This document shows, in pieces, positions 32,726 to 45,457 of a stretch of 64,000 bases of DNA. The stretch comes from Podospora pseudocomata (taxonomy: Eukaryota > Ascomycota > Sordariomycetes > Sordariales > Podosporaceae), in NCBI RefSeq assembly GCF_035222375.1, contig NW_026946363.1, positions 6,944,001-7,008,000 of the forward strand. The letters are read 5' to 3'. The translations under genes were made by a program, and so were the position numbers. Position 1 is the first letter of the stretch. Every line of letters starts with the position of its first letter. The notes beneath the pieces are model-generated. The model did no database searches. It was not told the origin of the DNA and saw nothing but the letters and a program-made list of their open reading frames with translations.

Positions 32726-35700
32726 TCACCTCCTCCAGCCCCAGAAACCGCCGCCGCCCGTAGCATTGGTGGCGGCAGGCGCCGTGGCGGCCTTCTGAGG
32801 GGACTCGCCAGGAGCAGGCACAGACGTCGGTCCGGTCGTCCCAGTAAGCCGACCAAACATGCCCATAGCTGCTGCCGCTGGCCCCCCACCGTCTGCCGTG
32901 CTGTGATTTCGCTGCAGCGCTGGTGGTGTCTCGCCCGGAGCCAGCCCAAAGGCCTTCCGGAGCTGCTCCAGCTTCTGCCTCGCCTCCTCGGCTTCCTGCT
33001 TGGCGACAGCTTCGGCCGTCTTCGCCGCCGCGAGCTCGAGCAGAAGGGCATCACTCTCGCTGGTTGGGATAGGCGGGGGTGGGGGAGGAGCCACGACGTT
33101 CAGGGTGGAACCGGCCGAGTCCCGGTTGGACTTCTTCTGCATCGTCATCGACGACGCTCGCTTGTTGTAGTTGGGCGGGTGGGATGGGGTGGACCTGCTG
33201 CGGCCCAGCTTGAGCTCGCGGAGACCACTTGTACCCGCTGCCGTACCAATTTGGGGGAACCACTCGGCACTGGTCGCGTTAGAGGCTGGCGTGTCGGACG
33301 CCCTGGTCCGCATGCCATGTATCTGCCGCTCGAGGCGCTGCTTCTCCTGGTGTAAAGTTCGGACATGTGTGTGGCTCTCCCTCAGTTGCTCCTTCAGAGA
33401 GGAGACCTCCTGCTCCGCTTCATGAATCTTGCGTTCGTGCTCTCGTGACTTGGACACCTCGTGGGATAACTGTTCTTTCGCCCGAGCCAGCTCGTCTCGA
33501 AGTTGTGATTTGGTCTGCGCCATGGACGACCGTCGGTTGACCACCGAGTCGCTGAAGCGAAGCTCGACGATATCGAGCAGGTCGGATAGCTCCTCCGAGG
33601 TGGGCTTGACTGTCTCGTCACTCTCTTCCGAGGTTGGTTCAGTCGAGGCATCTCGAATGGTGTCCTCGCTATCGACACTGGACGACAATGCCGCCGAATC
33701 CTCGGCGCCCGCCTTTTTGCGCAGGCCGTCCAGCAACGATCGCACTGCCTTTCTGTCCTCATCGCGGTCTTCCTTTTCCTTTTGTAGCTGGCTGGCCAAC
33801 AAGGCATGGTTCCGTTGCAGTTCGCTAAGGGCTGTGAGCAAGTCTTCAATCTGGCTGTGAAGTTGCTTGTCCTCCTTGCTGTTATTGGCGCCGCTCGAGA
33901 AGACGGCGGGCGATGTCTTTTGCGGTGCGCCCGTCACGGTTGAATCGTCAGCGGAGCTGTCCCGCGAGACGGACGTTGCTTCGGTAGATACGGAGCTGAG
34001 GACGCTAGCGGCAGATGAAGTAGTGGACGAGCCAACCTCCATCGAGTTGAGGGTGGATGCCAGGCTCTGCTTCGACGTGCTTCGCCGAAGCATGCTCAAC
34101 GGACGCGACACGGCGCCCAGGCCAGGATTGAGCGTGTTGGTAGTGGTGTTAGCAGTACTGGTGTTGCTGGATGCGGAGGCGGCTGCCGCAAACGTGGCAA
34201 ATCGCGGTGTTGAAGAGGAAGCCCACAGGCGACCCAGAAAACGGGAGGCTGCGGTGGTAACATCCGACACCTGTTGCGCTGTTGCATCTGTGGCACGGGG
34301 ATTGGCGCTTGGGCTAAGGTTAGCTTCTCTGTACCCCTGTTCCAAGGCTGCCAACCGGGCCTTGGTGACAATTTCAGAGAGCGCAGCAAAATCCTGGACA
34401 AACTCGTCGGCGTTGTAGTTGTAGCAGTCCCAGAGCCCGCGCGATAGGAGCAGATGCATCACGTCCTCGAGCTCGGTGCAGGCCAGGATGCGCGCCTGGT
34501 TCTTGCGCATGAGCGACAAGGCGACTCGCATGATGGTCTCTGACGCCCCCTCGGCAAAGATCACATCGTAGATGCGAAACAGCATGGGCAGGGGGCACGT
34601 TACGGCGAAGAAGGAGAGGAACCACTGTGAAACATAGGCGGGTTCGACTTGCAACTCATCCAGATGCGTCGACAGAGTGGGCAGATGCTGGCGCAGCAGC
34701 TCTCTGAATTGGTAGATGCGGACATGCAGCCCTGACAGATCGGGAACGAAACAATGGCGCAGATCGTAGTTCTCCATCAACCTAGTTTTGAGTGCCTTAG
34801 TTAGTCCAAATACTCCGAACGAATCGGTACGATTCCTGTTCCCTTACCTGACCAGAACACAGAATGCCTGCTTGTCGCCCATATGCATGAGCAAGGGGCC
34901 GACCAGAAAGGCGAGCCCTTGGCAGTACCCAATCTTGGTGTCATAGAGACTGAAGCACTTGAGCACCCGACCGAGCATTCGTTGTCCGTCGCCTTCGGGA
35001 TCCCTAAACATGTCCACACCTGGAAAGCTTCGTCCAAGATCCTTGCTGATGACGCCCTCATAGGGGCTAGACTCGCCAGACAACCGTTCGAAAACCTCTT
35101 CCAGGGCACTGTCGCGGGCGCCGGCCATGCTCTGCCAGACAACACCCCGCAGCGGCGGTGGGATGCCCTTCCTGACCTTGTTGGACAACAGAGTCGGCAG
35201 GCGAGCAGCCGTTTGCTGAGGGTCTTTGACCAAGGCGAGGTAGAACTCAAGCTCGGTCATGGGCGTCGGCGGCAACGTCGAATACCGGAGGGCTGGAGGG
35301 GTCGGCCCGGTGACCATTTTCCGAAGCTGTGCCATCGAGGGCGGTCTCGGGTGGCTCTCTCGCAAGTGTTGCTGTCGCTCAATGATCTTGACCTTGATGC
35401 TCTTCGGATTGGTTGCGATTCTGTTGTTTTCTTGTTCCAGCCGAGCAAGCAGCGAGGCGGTGGACTGTAGAAAGAAAGTCTTGTGTTAGCCTCGAGCAAA
35501 ACAGTGCAAAAAGAAATGTAGCTGTGATGAGACAGTAGGACGGTGTGGGACGGTAAGACAGTCCGAAGACACGGGAGAATTTGATCCTCATTGCTCGGTG
35601 CAAGTCGCTCGTTTCCTGGGACTCTTTGTGATTCGGCTTTGCACCTACCGCTTGTGCGTTCTGTTTGTTTCTAGCCTCCATATCTTCTGTCGCCTGAAGT

Positions 35701-36170
35701 TTGTCCCAATCAACCGCGTCGGAGCCAGAACTCGACCTCGAATCATTGGCAACATCATCCGAGCGTCCCTCCTCAGCTTCGCCCAGCTCATCTTGCAAGC
35801 TGGGTCCCTTCTTCTTGCGAGTATCGGGTTCGAATATCTCCGATTCACTATCGTCATCGTCATCGTCCTCCTCGATCAGTGTTTCGGCCATGGTCTTGCT
35901 CGGGGCGTACTCGGCATCATAGCGAGGAGGGATTGTGCTCGGCGGGACGGCTGTATTCACCGTCAGGGAAGGGGGTTCGGAAAGGCGAACTGTCACGAGC
36001 GAGTCGTGGTCTCGTGCCTTTTCCTGCATCTCGAGAGGGATCGGCTCGGAGGTGGTTCGCTCGTGGCCCGTCTCGTTCGTCGTCGGCGTAGTCGCCATGG
36101 CTGGCTTCATAATCTTCCGCGTGCTCGGCAGCCGCTGCTGCTCATCTCTCTCGATTCGGTCGAGCTCCAT
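32726..36170 (-). CDS. GYP5: TBC-domain Rab GTPase-activating protein (Gyp5-like)
   Basis: Three exons (36170-35649, 35464-34848, 34781-32726) give 1,064 residues. TBC proteins speed GTP hydrolysis by Rab GTPases; the Gyp5 group acts in ER-to-Golgi and exocytic traffic. The N-terminus is acidic and disordered (EEDDDDDDSESEIFEPD). The TBC domain spans about residues 265-490 and shows the catalytic motifs: LRGVVW (motif A), VISKDLGR with the arginine finger (IxxDxxR, about 313-319) and the glutamine finger in GYCQG (YxQ, about 354-356). The C-terminal half has Ser/Thr-rich linkers and coiled coils (LHSQIEDLLTALSELQRNHA; ELAAAKTAEAVAKQEAEEAR), then polyproline and a Gly/Trp ending GGGFWGWRR. The start could instead be a downstream Met (MKPAMATTP). 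Subfamily assignment is less sure than TBC. Confidence 0.88.
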
Positions 36171-38304
36171 CCCGAAGCCTCGACCCTCCTGATCTCCCAC
36201 AAGCTGGTGCAATTGTTCCAAGTTCCAAAAGACAGGAAGGAAATATTTGGCCAATTATCTAGCCCAAAACCGAAAAGAGTCGCTCAATGGTGCTGCCCCT
36301 GGTCCGTTCCGAGGAAAAGCGGCTCTTCCCTGTGAATATGCCCCCAAAATTTCCAGTTGGTGAATGGCCAACAAAAAAAAAAGGTACCAACTACCCCCAA
36401 GGCCTCGTTTGTTCGTTTCTTATGATTAGGAATTAGTGATTAGGTTCCTTTTCTCGGCTTTGCCGCCGTCTGGTCTCGGCTGTCCCTGGTTCCTCCCAAA
36501 GTTTTTTGTTTGTTCGGCCTTGCTTCTTGTTCCAGAAGAGTTCGGAGGCGGACGTCGGAGCTTGAATAGGGAAAGAATAGAGACTGAAGGGGGGCACGGT
36601 ACGGCAGGGATGGCTTTGCAATGGGCGACAAGGCGGGAAGGCGAGACCGCGTGAGAAGTGAGAGAGTCGGTCGAGATCTTCAAGACTCCGAATTGGCCTG
36701 CTTCTTGGCACGCGACACTGTTGATGGGGCTCTAGCTGTTCTTTGAAGTTTCATCGAGGGGGCCGACGATGCTGAAACAGTACTGTGCGATCACAAGGTG
36801 ACCCGCTCCCCACGCCTGCAACACTTGGTAAACACAGCAGCGGAGCCTAAAGCTTCAGAAGCTTTCGCCAGAGAGGACCGGCACTACAAAGGAGCGACGA
36901 GATATGGCGAGTGGAGAGCAGCGATAACGACACGATGTGAGCTCGAGAGGGAGAGGCAGGAGCAGCGCAGCCGCTCACGATCGAATCGAAATGGGATCAA
37001 CTGCGAACCGTGGTGGCCCGGCTCAGCTTGGCGAAGAGGCAAGACCCCGAACCCCTGGATTTCATGGATCAATGCAAGATGATTGGATGCTTTCTTCTTC
37101 CCTGGTCCAGGCGCGCTCTCTCACTGGTCCAATGGGGAAGCGCGACAGCGGGGCATTAAGAATTGGCTGCCATTTCATAAAGGGTGATTCCTCGATTGAG
37201 ACCTTATCATCACCACTCACCAGTCAGGGGTTTTGTTGTCGTGCCATAATTGTGCCTCCCTATTGATGTGGCCCAAATTTATTTGGGCAGCACAGTTCTG
37301 TTGGAGAAGGGAGCTCCTGCTCCCGAACACAAAGAAAAAAAATATCATCCAATGGCTGCCGTTGAGAACCGGTGAGCTACCAAACTGCTACCAATCAGAG
37401 TAGGCGGCTGGGAAAGGGAAGCTTTCATCCCGCTCATGCATGCATGCTGCAGGCGGACCAACTCGCATCTTTGGCTTCAAGACTCGCGATTTGCCAACTG
37501 CAGATTCCACCGCTACTCTTCTTCCCCTCCGGCTGTCCCAAGGTACAGCCAAATATGAACAACGGGTCGCTGAAGGCCGCCGAGTAACAAGCCCAGTGCA
37601 GTCAAACGTCCCCGCAACCAAAAATTCGGGTTCCTCTTTGGTGGCCTTTGTTCATCGGGCCTGGCCTTTGACCGCATTTGCCGCACAAGTCAAGAGTGTG
37701 GGAGGAGACGTAGTCTTGGGCTCAGACATCGGATGACATGTGTCATGTTCCCACGTTGCGTGACTGGATCTCGGGGACTATTCACAAGCAATGATGGTCC
37801 CAATGAGAAATCGCCGAGGCCTTTAAAAACATATGTCCAATCTGGCCCTCCACAGCAGTGGTCGGCAAGGTTGGCAAAAAAATACCACCCATACTATTAT
37901 ATAGATCTATAACAGTCGAGTCATCGAACGCCCCTGCTTCTCATTGTCTATAACGTCCTGTCCCATGAATACGCACAGCCTATGATTACAGAAATACACA
38001 TAACCAACCCACTGCTTTGCCCACTTCGCATTCCGCCGTGTTCAAACTCCGCCAAAAGATCAGTTTTACTCCCATAACACCATTTGCAACTGGCGCTTTA
38101 CACTATCGATCCAAGATATGATCGCAACAGAAAATAGGGAACACTTGTGGAGAGGATCCGGACACGCAACCGTGGACACGCTGTCACGCTAGTATATACC
38201 CCGGCCTGCTCTTTCTTTGACCCACGGTATAACTTTTCGCCTGGTACACGCCCCCCTCAACACCTATCACATCACAATCGTACAGCTTTGGTTCCTAGCT
38301 CGCA
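36171..38304. other. gene-free 2.1-kb stretch
   Basis: Promoter and 5' UTR of the TBC gene at the left, 3' UTR of the glutamine-rich gene at the right. An exact 8+1+8 inverted repeat (AAAGCTTCAGAAGCTTT) lies at 36849-36865. No supported gene. Confidence 0.45.
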
Positions 38305-40153
38305 TCACTGGCCAGCAGGCTGGGTTTGCAAAAGAGGGCCTGGGCTGTTGGCCATCTGAGGTGTCCTGTAAGCCGTTGGACCAGGAGCAGGGCTGCTGTG
38401 GTTCGAGCCAAATCCTGTAGCTTGGCCTGGGCCTTGAGCTTGTGTTTGGGCTTGAGCCTGTGCTTGCGCTCGAGCATACGCATTAAGTTGCCCGTTGGGG
38501 ATCGCGCCAGGAGCAGCAGGATTGAAACCCGGCCTCATAGCTGGTGACGCTTGAGAACCTGGTTGCTCTCTTTTAGGGTCGACACCAGGAAAGAGTGCCT
38601 GAAGCTTAGCATAGAGTTGCTTGAGTCCCTCAATTCTCTGAAGGCGATCGGCGCTTGGATCCAGCGGTCGTTCTAGTACATCGTCTGGAGAAGCCGGGGG
38701 TAATTTTAGCTTCAGGGTCGTACTAAGTGGTGGGGCTGTCAAGAAAGGAGCCGGGAAAACGGCAGTAGCTGGGTTTCTTTGGATGGATGATTGATACTGG
38801 AAGTTTACTTGAAGCCTCTTCATGCAGCTGGGAAACAACAGGTTAGATCAACTCCTTGCGGTCTGTCCAAGGGTAACATACTGGTTGTAGTCTTCCTTCA
38901 CCAACCGTTCCTGCTCAGCATAATCTACTCCAGCTTCCGGAGCCGATTGTGCTTCCTTCTTCAATTCGAGCTGGGCGTTGGACAGCTGCATGGATTCGTA
39001 GAGCAGTTCCGTATTGATGTCGAAAAGAATCTTGACCCGCTCTTTGTCCTGCGGGTCTCCACCGGGACTTTGAGGCGTTGACAACCTCGAAGTACCATTT
39101 ACTTGTTGACCCTGTCCATTAGCGGGAAAGGTTGGTGTTTGAGGCGTCATGGCTGCTGAGCCAGACTGCTGCTGCTGCTGTGCTTGGGACGGCTGCTGTT
39201 GCTGCTGCTGTTGTTGCTGTGGTGTTGGCGGCTGCTGGGGTTGTTGTAACTGCTGGGATGGTGGCTGTGGAGTTTGAGATTGAACTTGAGCCTGAGGCTG
39301 GACTTGGGTTTGGACTTGTTGTTGTTGTTGCTGTGGTGGGAGAGGCTGGGATGGCTGACTCGATTGTTGAGATGGCGGTTGTCCCTGCTGTCCCTGTGGT
39401 GGATTCGTGGGCGTCTGACTCCGTGAGTTGCTCTGTGTCTGCTGAGGAGTACCATATTGAGTTGGCTGGGAAGCCATTGAAGTAGCCGGTGTGTTTTGCG
39501 ACGGGTTGAAAGGACGCTGAGGAGTTGAGGTGGGCATCCCGCCTGCATTCGGGCGGTTTGGATGCATACGCTGCATCATAGGTTGCTGTTGTTGCTGTTG
39601 CTGTTGCTGTTGCTGAAGACCAGCATTCAGCTGATACTGGTTCATCGGCCCGCCCATCATAAAGTTGGCTGGAAGCTGCGGCTGAGGGGCCGCTGAAGAA
39701 GGTATTCCAGCCCCGTACGGCGAGGACGTAAAGGGGGCCTGGTAAGCCACTGTCGCGTTACTGGCGTCAGTCTCCGTGGTGACATGAAGAGTGGATGGTA
39801 GGTTGGCAGTGTATGAGTGTGGGAGTGACACGGAATGGGCTTCGGATGTCGAGAGGCGTTGCGGCAACTGCCGAGCCATGGCTCTCAGGCCACCACGCGC
39901 GAAGGTCTCTGTCGGGTAGGACAAGGACGACAAGGAAACGGGCAGAGAAGGAAAGTTTGCCAGACTGACGGGTGGCTGGACGTCATACGTAGGAAAGGCA
40001 TAAAAGGGGGGCTTACTCTGACCATTGGCACCAATGTGCGGCATGGCGGCATTCTGCATCATTCCTGCAGGACCAGCACCTCCCATCATGGCTGGGTTAT
40101 TGTGACCTCCAGGAAACGGGCCGCCCTGACCTTGTTGTATGGGGAATTGTTGT

Positions 40154-40198
<45 letters not shown>

Positions 40199-40326
40199 GC
40201 GTTATACATCATCTGCTGTCGCTGCTGCTGTTGTTGTTGTTGCTGCTGCTGTCCCTGGTTTGGTGAAGGCTGCAATTGCGCGCCCTGCGGTGGGGCGCCG
40301 TTAAAGCCATACTGAGCTGAGTACAT
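38305..40326 (-). CDS. SNF11: glutamine-rich protein, SNF11-like SWI/SNF subunit
   Basis: Two exons (40326-38882 and 38827-38305; donor gtatgt, acceptor tttcccag) give 655 residues. About two thirds is low complexity: several polyglutamine runs (near residues 25-62, 230-250 and 320-395), plus Pro/Ser/Thr-rich linkers. The only ordered block straddles the intron: RVKILFDINTELLYESMQLS, a short acidic linker, then CMKRLQVNFQYQSSI and PAPFLTAPP. This matches the arrangement in yeast Snf11 (hINxxLLxRVxQ..., yLKRVHANLQ, ..P.ILSPP), a small SWI/SNF remodeler subunit. Assignment is by this motif alone. Regulation by glutamine tracts is a general idea, not shown here. The protein is far longer than yeast Snf11 because of the glutamine-rich extension. 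Confidence 0.62.
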
Positions 40327-41830
40327 AACTTTCTATCAGGCTGAGGAGACTCGAGCCAAGAAACAGGGCAAGGCGACAGAGTAGACTTCCCGAGGGGGGT
40401 ACGCCAGGGGAAACGTGAGCGGACTGGGCGGCGGATGAAACGGCGATAGACGTGTCGTGGACCAGATCAGTGGTTGCGGCTGCCGGTGTGGGGTAGGGCC
40501 ATCAACATGAACTTCCAACTTTTGGTATCTTTCTCCGTTAACGACAGACTTGTGACAGCAAGTACCTGGGTCCCCAGTCCACCGAGATGTGTACGGCTGG
40601 GATGTGACGGCAAGTATGTCTCTAACGCAAAGCGCGGAGCCGACCGGGCAGCTCAGTCAGGATGAGATGGTATGTAATAACGAACGCGATCGAGAGCGGA
40701 TGGGGATTGGGTGGGCAATCCGAGAGCTTCTCTGCGCGTCTGCCGCTGTGCCCCAACAATACCAAGAGGCAGCACCCAAGCAAAGACCAGCTGGCCAGTG
40801 GGGAGGCGCGGAATTGCTACGGGTAGACAGGCTATCAAACGTCTGAACCGCCAGACAAAGATGCGATGGACAGGACCGATATGGGATTCCAGGTTGGTCT
40901 ATGCCCACCTGTGTGTCGCGATCCTTTTTGGGACGAGACTGATAGAGAGATCCCTCCTTAACCCCTGAGAGGTGGCACTGGGGGGGACAAGCAACCGGAG
41001 ATAGGTAACGAGGGAAACCGGGGGATTGGGCAACTGTAGGGCCGACGCCAGAAAAAGGGGGGGCGCTGCCCGAAGCACAAAGGTTAAAGTAAAAATAAGT
41101 TTATGTAGGGCAAATGGCTGCTAGGAATGGCTGTTCTTTGCGTATCGGTCGCGCTGGGTGGCAGGCGGGCGACGGGTGTTCGGAGAGGGGGAAACCTGAA
41201 AGTTTTGCGTGTTGCGAAGTCACGGGACCCGAACCGCATACGGCAAGGGCCCCAAAAGTGTGGGTCCAGCCTTCAGACGACAGCCACGCTAATCCAGATT
41301 CGTCTCTTGTGCGACCCTAAATGTGGACACTTCTGCATCCACCAAGACAGACATCACCGAGAATGGCCCCACACCCCACCAGGACGGATGTACATAACTT
41401 GGACTTGAAGGTCTAGGTTGTGTGATCTGAGCTCGAAAGGCCGCAGATCTGGATGCTAAGAGTACTACTATCTTATGCTTGAGAATAACATATATGGATC
41501 ATCTGGACGACCCTAATCGCCTCTCGAGTCTTGTCTTCGTGAGCAGGTGAATGCTGACCAAACAAGAGTTAGGTAGTTGGTTTTGGCTTCATTTTAAACG
41601 TTCAAGTTGCATTACAAGCCAGCGAGGTAGGCATCGTGCCTGAGGCTGCTGGTACCCTGTAGCCTGCTGTTTATTGGCCTTTGTGGGTACATAGTGCCCT
41701 CTCACACCTCTCTCCTCATTGAATTGATCGTTTACAATTGTCATGTTTGATGAACCATTCTCTCCTGATGAGGATCATTGGATATACAAGTATGCATTTG
41801 GTGCTCCTCTGCGTTTTGTCCTTTCGTCCT
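40327..41830. other. gene-free 1.5-kb stretch
   Basis: Upstream region of the leftward glutamine-rich gene and 3' region of the leftward esterase gene. No open frame with a recognisable motif. Confidence 0.45.
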
Positions 41831-42932
41831 TTATTTCCTTCCATACCGGGTCCCGTACTTGGACTTTCCTGAAACAACATCAAGGAAGTGATCCGCAATG
41901 ATTTCATCTATACAACAGAGTTAGCACATGTATGACCCTCAAATGGTAGGGGCCCAGCTCACCTGTCTTGGTCGAAGGATGCAATTCATCGTACCACAAG
42001 AAACCAGACAGGCCACCGAGAGCTGTCTGGTCGACACAGTCACTCCCAGTCGACGAGCAATGGCGGTAATAGCCCGTTACGTTGTAGGGAGCGTCCAAGA
42101 AGCTCTGTGGTTGGCTGTAAATGTCGACCAACAAGCTGTGAACATCGAAGAGGTCAAAAGTTGCCTTTGGCCAACGCGACTTGATGGCCACTTGAAATGG
42201 GACGCCGTAGTCAAAGATAGTGTTGACGTTTGTAGTGTATTGCTTGATCTTTTGGCCGTACTGTGTGACGTTGTAGTTCGTCTTGGTGTTCCAGAACTGG
42301 CTGTCTCCAGTCCCACCATTGTCCGGGTGTGCGTACAGCGGCGAGAGCTCAAGAGGGGCTTCGTTCAGCAGAACGAACCGTCGGCCTCCCGTCTTGTAGA
42401 TGGTATCAAAGACGGACCAGATGCAATCCACGAAGTCGGAAATCGTGGTCCCGGGAGCTTGGGAGTCAGAAAGGAAGGCATCGAAACCGAGGTCGTTGGT
42501 TCCGATCCACAAGGCATACACCGTATTCTCGGGTGTCCGGTTAGGGAAGATGGACTTGAACTTGACATCTGCTGTGAAAGATGGGATCTCATCTTCTAGC
42601 ACTGAAGGGAATGACCGGCCGATGAAAGCAAAATCACGCTCGACGATCTTGTTGGAACATGTCGCGCCGCTGACAGCATAGTCGATGAGCCTGGCACCAG
42701 CATCCTGGGCCGCAAACTGAGCCCATGTGAGACCACCGCTAGCCGTCGTGTTTGACACCGAGTGATACTGACCCGGGGGAGGTGCTTGCCCGCCATTGTT
42801 GATGTAGTAGCCTAGACGGCCGTTGTCGGTATAACTGTCGCCAAAGGCGACCAGATTATCGAAGGACTTGCGGCCACGGCTGGCGGCCGCAATAGAGGCA
42901 GAGGCGCCGGCGAGAATGATAGAGAACCGCAT
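41831..42932 (-). CDS. secreted GDSL esterase, carbohydrate esterase family 16 type
   Basis: Two exons (42932-41963 and 41907-41831; intron gtgagc...gtatag) give 348 residues. CE16 enzymes are secreted acetyl esterases that remove acetyl groups from plant-wall oligosaccharides. Seen: a signal peptide (MRFSIILAGASASIAAAS), the catalytic Ser in FGDSYTDNG (S33), a Gly block, the Asn block GTND (144-147) and the Asp/His pair in DELHPS (D315, H318). Splicing replaces a spurious tail with DEIIADHFLDVVSG, which is the usual family ending. N-glycosylation sequons occur (NVT, NRT). The ATG at 42932 is right because upstream in-frame codons start from GTG. Divergent from HIS5. Confidence 0.9.
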
Positions 42933-43774
42933 GGCTAGCCGTGGGATGACGTGTGCGCGAGAGGACAACACAGCAACGCCAATAGAAACATCGACAACGG
43001 GGCCATGACAAGCATTTTATGTGCCCAGCAACCCTTTGCTGGGCAATCTATCGTCCCATTCACCCGGTACAGGGAATACTATTCCGCTGCAGGCTATATT
43101 GCTGTCCCACTTACGCGAGGAGACGGGGGTGACATCGGCTCGGGATGGGAGGTCCGGGAATGGCGGCCGGGCGACTAGTCCGGACCACCCGCATCGTGAT
43201 GAGCAAGGGGAACGAGGATTCAACACCATTTCTCAGGAGTTCAAAGCGAAAAGCCCAAGAATTTGTCAGCTAGCCTATGGGAATGCTGAGTCGGCACGGT
43301 GTTGACCTGGTAACATGACACAACTTGCAAGTTGTGACGGGTGAGCTCAGTCTTGGGACTCGATTGAACTGAGGTGGGCGCACAGCAGGAGGGCGAAAAA
43401 TGTGAAGTGAATTTTTGTTGGCGCTAGCATCTGAAGCAGTTCTAACAAAGCATAGAAGGCTGGGGTGATGCGTAGAGAATGGGTATGCTGATGGGAAGGC
43501 TCTGGGCGGGGGACAAGATCCCCGACTGCAGCTCATCATGGATTGGCCAATCATCGTCAAGGATTGCACCGGCTGAATGGTAACAACCGAAGACCTGATC
43601 AAATATTCATGTGTGTCGTCTGGCACTGTTATGGAGAGGAAAATCTGACAACTGAATCGGCAGACTTGCAAGAGTTGTAATCCATTTAATAATGTTTGAT
43701 TGCAGTAATTCACTTGTTCTCGCTTTCTGGTATTTGGATGTGAGCGAGACTCATAATTGTGTGAGGGTTGGGGC

Positions 43775-43789
43775 TAGGGTTAGTTAGGG
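43775..43789 (+). promoter_or_regulatory. telobox-like TTAGGG element
   Basis: The string TAGGGTTAGTTAGGG is two telomere-type units in a promoter region, about 340 bp before the HIS5 start. In fungi such motifs can bind Myb-type telomere or promoter factors (Tbf1/Rap1-like). It is too short to be an internal telomere tract. Confidence 0.4.
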
Positions 43790-44000
43790 TGGGAAGAATC
43801 AAGGCTGGTGAAGCGATCATCAAATTGTTGTTGGAAATGTGACGAAATCAATGATGATCAGGAGATCGATTTATTTCACTCTGGCTCCTATTTCTGTTCC
43901 AAAACAGTTGCGTCGTCGTCAGCTTCAAAAATCAGCTCTGTTGGGATGGTTTGTTTGGAGGGCCCGCCTTCCGGAACCGGGGCTGCAAGATATTTCGCCC

Positions 44001-44024
44001 TGACTCCTTGCCGTTAATGACTCC
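44001..44024 (+). promoter_or_regulatory. pair of near-consensus CPC1/Gcn4 sites before HIS5
   Basis: TGACTCC occurs at 44001-44007 and again at 44018-44024, about 105-125 bp upstream of the HIS5 ATG. Each differs by one base from the TGACTCA core bound by Gcn4/CPC1, the regulator of cross-pathway amino-acid control. Placement before a histidine gene makes this plausible; binding is inferred. Confidence 0.45.
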
Positions 44025-44126
44025 TCAACCTCACTTGAGCGCAACTTACTGGGAACGCACTATAGAAGGACATTTGAAGATCCAAAACTGTGTTTACCTC
44101 ATCATATTTGGCGAACAACACTCAAA

Positions 44127-45457
44127 ATGTCGCCCTTCAACTTGGAAACTTGCGCTAGACCAAACATTTTGGCCCTTGAACCTTATCGCTGCGCACGAGA
44201 GTGAGATTCACCCCTTGGACTCATGAGCGCACTATCACTGACACCCAAAACAACAGCGACTACAAAGATGACGGCACCAACGTCCTTCTCGATGCCAACG
44301 AGAACGCCTATGGCCCCCCTCTCCCTCCGTCCATCACAGGCCTTATTCAGCCCCAATCCGGCCTCGGTCCTGTAATCGACCTCCCCGGCCTCAACCGCTA
44401 CCCAGACCCTCACCAAGTTCCCCTCAAGCAGCTCCTCTGCAACCTTCGCCAAACCCACGTCCACACCCAAAAGAAGCTCTCGCCATCCAACCTCTTCGTC
44501 GGCGTCGGCTCTGATGAAGCCATCGACGCCCTCATCCGCGCTTTCTGCCGCCCAGGTCAGGACAAGATTCTTGTCTGCCCGCCAACCTACGGGATGTACT
44601 CCGTCTCGGCCCAAGTAAACGACGTCTCCCTCGTCAAAATCCCCCTCCTCCCGGGTCCCGACTTCCAACTCGACGTCCCCTCCATCCTCTCCGCCCTCTC
44701 CTCCCCCGATGCAAGCACCATCAAGCTAGCCTACTTCTGCTCCCCGGGTAACCCAACCGGCTCCCTCCTCTCCAAATCCTCCATCGGGTCGATCCTCGCG
44801 CACCCAACCTGGAACGGCGTCGTGGTCGTCGACGAGGCCTACATCGACTTCGCGCCCGACTCGGCCTCCCTCGCCGAATGGGTCGTCGAGTTCCCCAACC
44901 TCGTCGTGATGCAGACCCTCTCCAAGGCGTTCGGGCTGGCGGGTATCCGTCTCGGTGCTGCCTTCACCTCCCCCGAAATTGCCAGGCTTCTCAACGCGCT
45001 CAAGGCTCCCTACAACGTCAACAACATCACCTCCGCGATCGCAGAGTACGCCCTCTCCCCCGCCGGCCTGGAGGTCATGAGGGCGAACAAGGCTGCTCTG
45101 CTGGAGCAGAGGGACAGGCTGCTGAGGGAGATGCCCACGATCCCCGGGGTGGGCAAGCTCATGGGCGGGACCGAGAGCAACTTTTTGCTGTACGAGATGC
45201 TCAACAAGGACGGGCAGCCGGACAATGTTGTTGCGCTGGCTGTGTACGAGGGTCTGGCGGAGACCAAGGGCGTGGTTGTCAGGTTCAGGGGCAAGGAGCA
45301 CGGGTGCTTGGGCTGCCTGAGGATCACGGTTGGCACCGAGGACGAGATGACGAGGTTCTTGGAAGCCATCAAGAAGCAGCTTGAGCAGGTCCGGGGGGTA
45401 GATGCGCGAAGCGAGGAAGAGGAGAAGGAGAAGGCTGCCAGTGCCGTTGTTGCGTAG
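44127..45457 (+). CDS. HIS5: histidinol-phosphate aminotransferase
   Basis: Two exons (44127-44200 and 44257-45457; intron gtgaga...acaacag) give 424 residues. This PLP enzyme converts imidazole-acetol phosphate to histidinol phosphate in histidine synthesis. The first exon encodes MSPFNLETCARPNILALEPY, the family's N-terminal RPNI..L.PY motif. Next come LLDANENAYGPP, GVGSDEAIDALIRAF, CPPTYGMY, SPGNPTGSL, VVVDEAYIDF and the PLP-lysine block TLSKAFGLAGIRLG (Lys about 248), then ESNFLLYEM and LRITVGTEDE. Length is normal. The C-terminus has a charged extension (RSEEEEKEKAASAVVA). Third-base C bias is strong, and the antisense frame left by it is not a gene. Probable regulation by CPC1 sites upstream. 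Confidence 0.94.

Larger units (their letters stand above)
42933..44126. promoter_or_regulatory. divergent promoter between CE16 esterase and HIS5
   Basis: A 1.2-kb spacer between two genes pointing away from each other. It contains a telomere-like TTAGGG pair and two near-consensus Gcn4/CPC1 sites (listed separately). No gene supported. Confidence 0.5.

Noticed and set aside
36849-36865. Perfect 8-bp inverted repeat AAAGCTTCAGAAGCTTT
   Set aside because: Too short and isolated to call a terminator or binding site; expected by chance at this window size.
39835-40266. Open frame with long poly-Leu run
   Set aside because: It is the reverse reading of CAG/CAA glutamine repeats in the SNF11-like gene.
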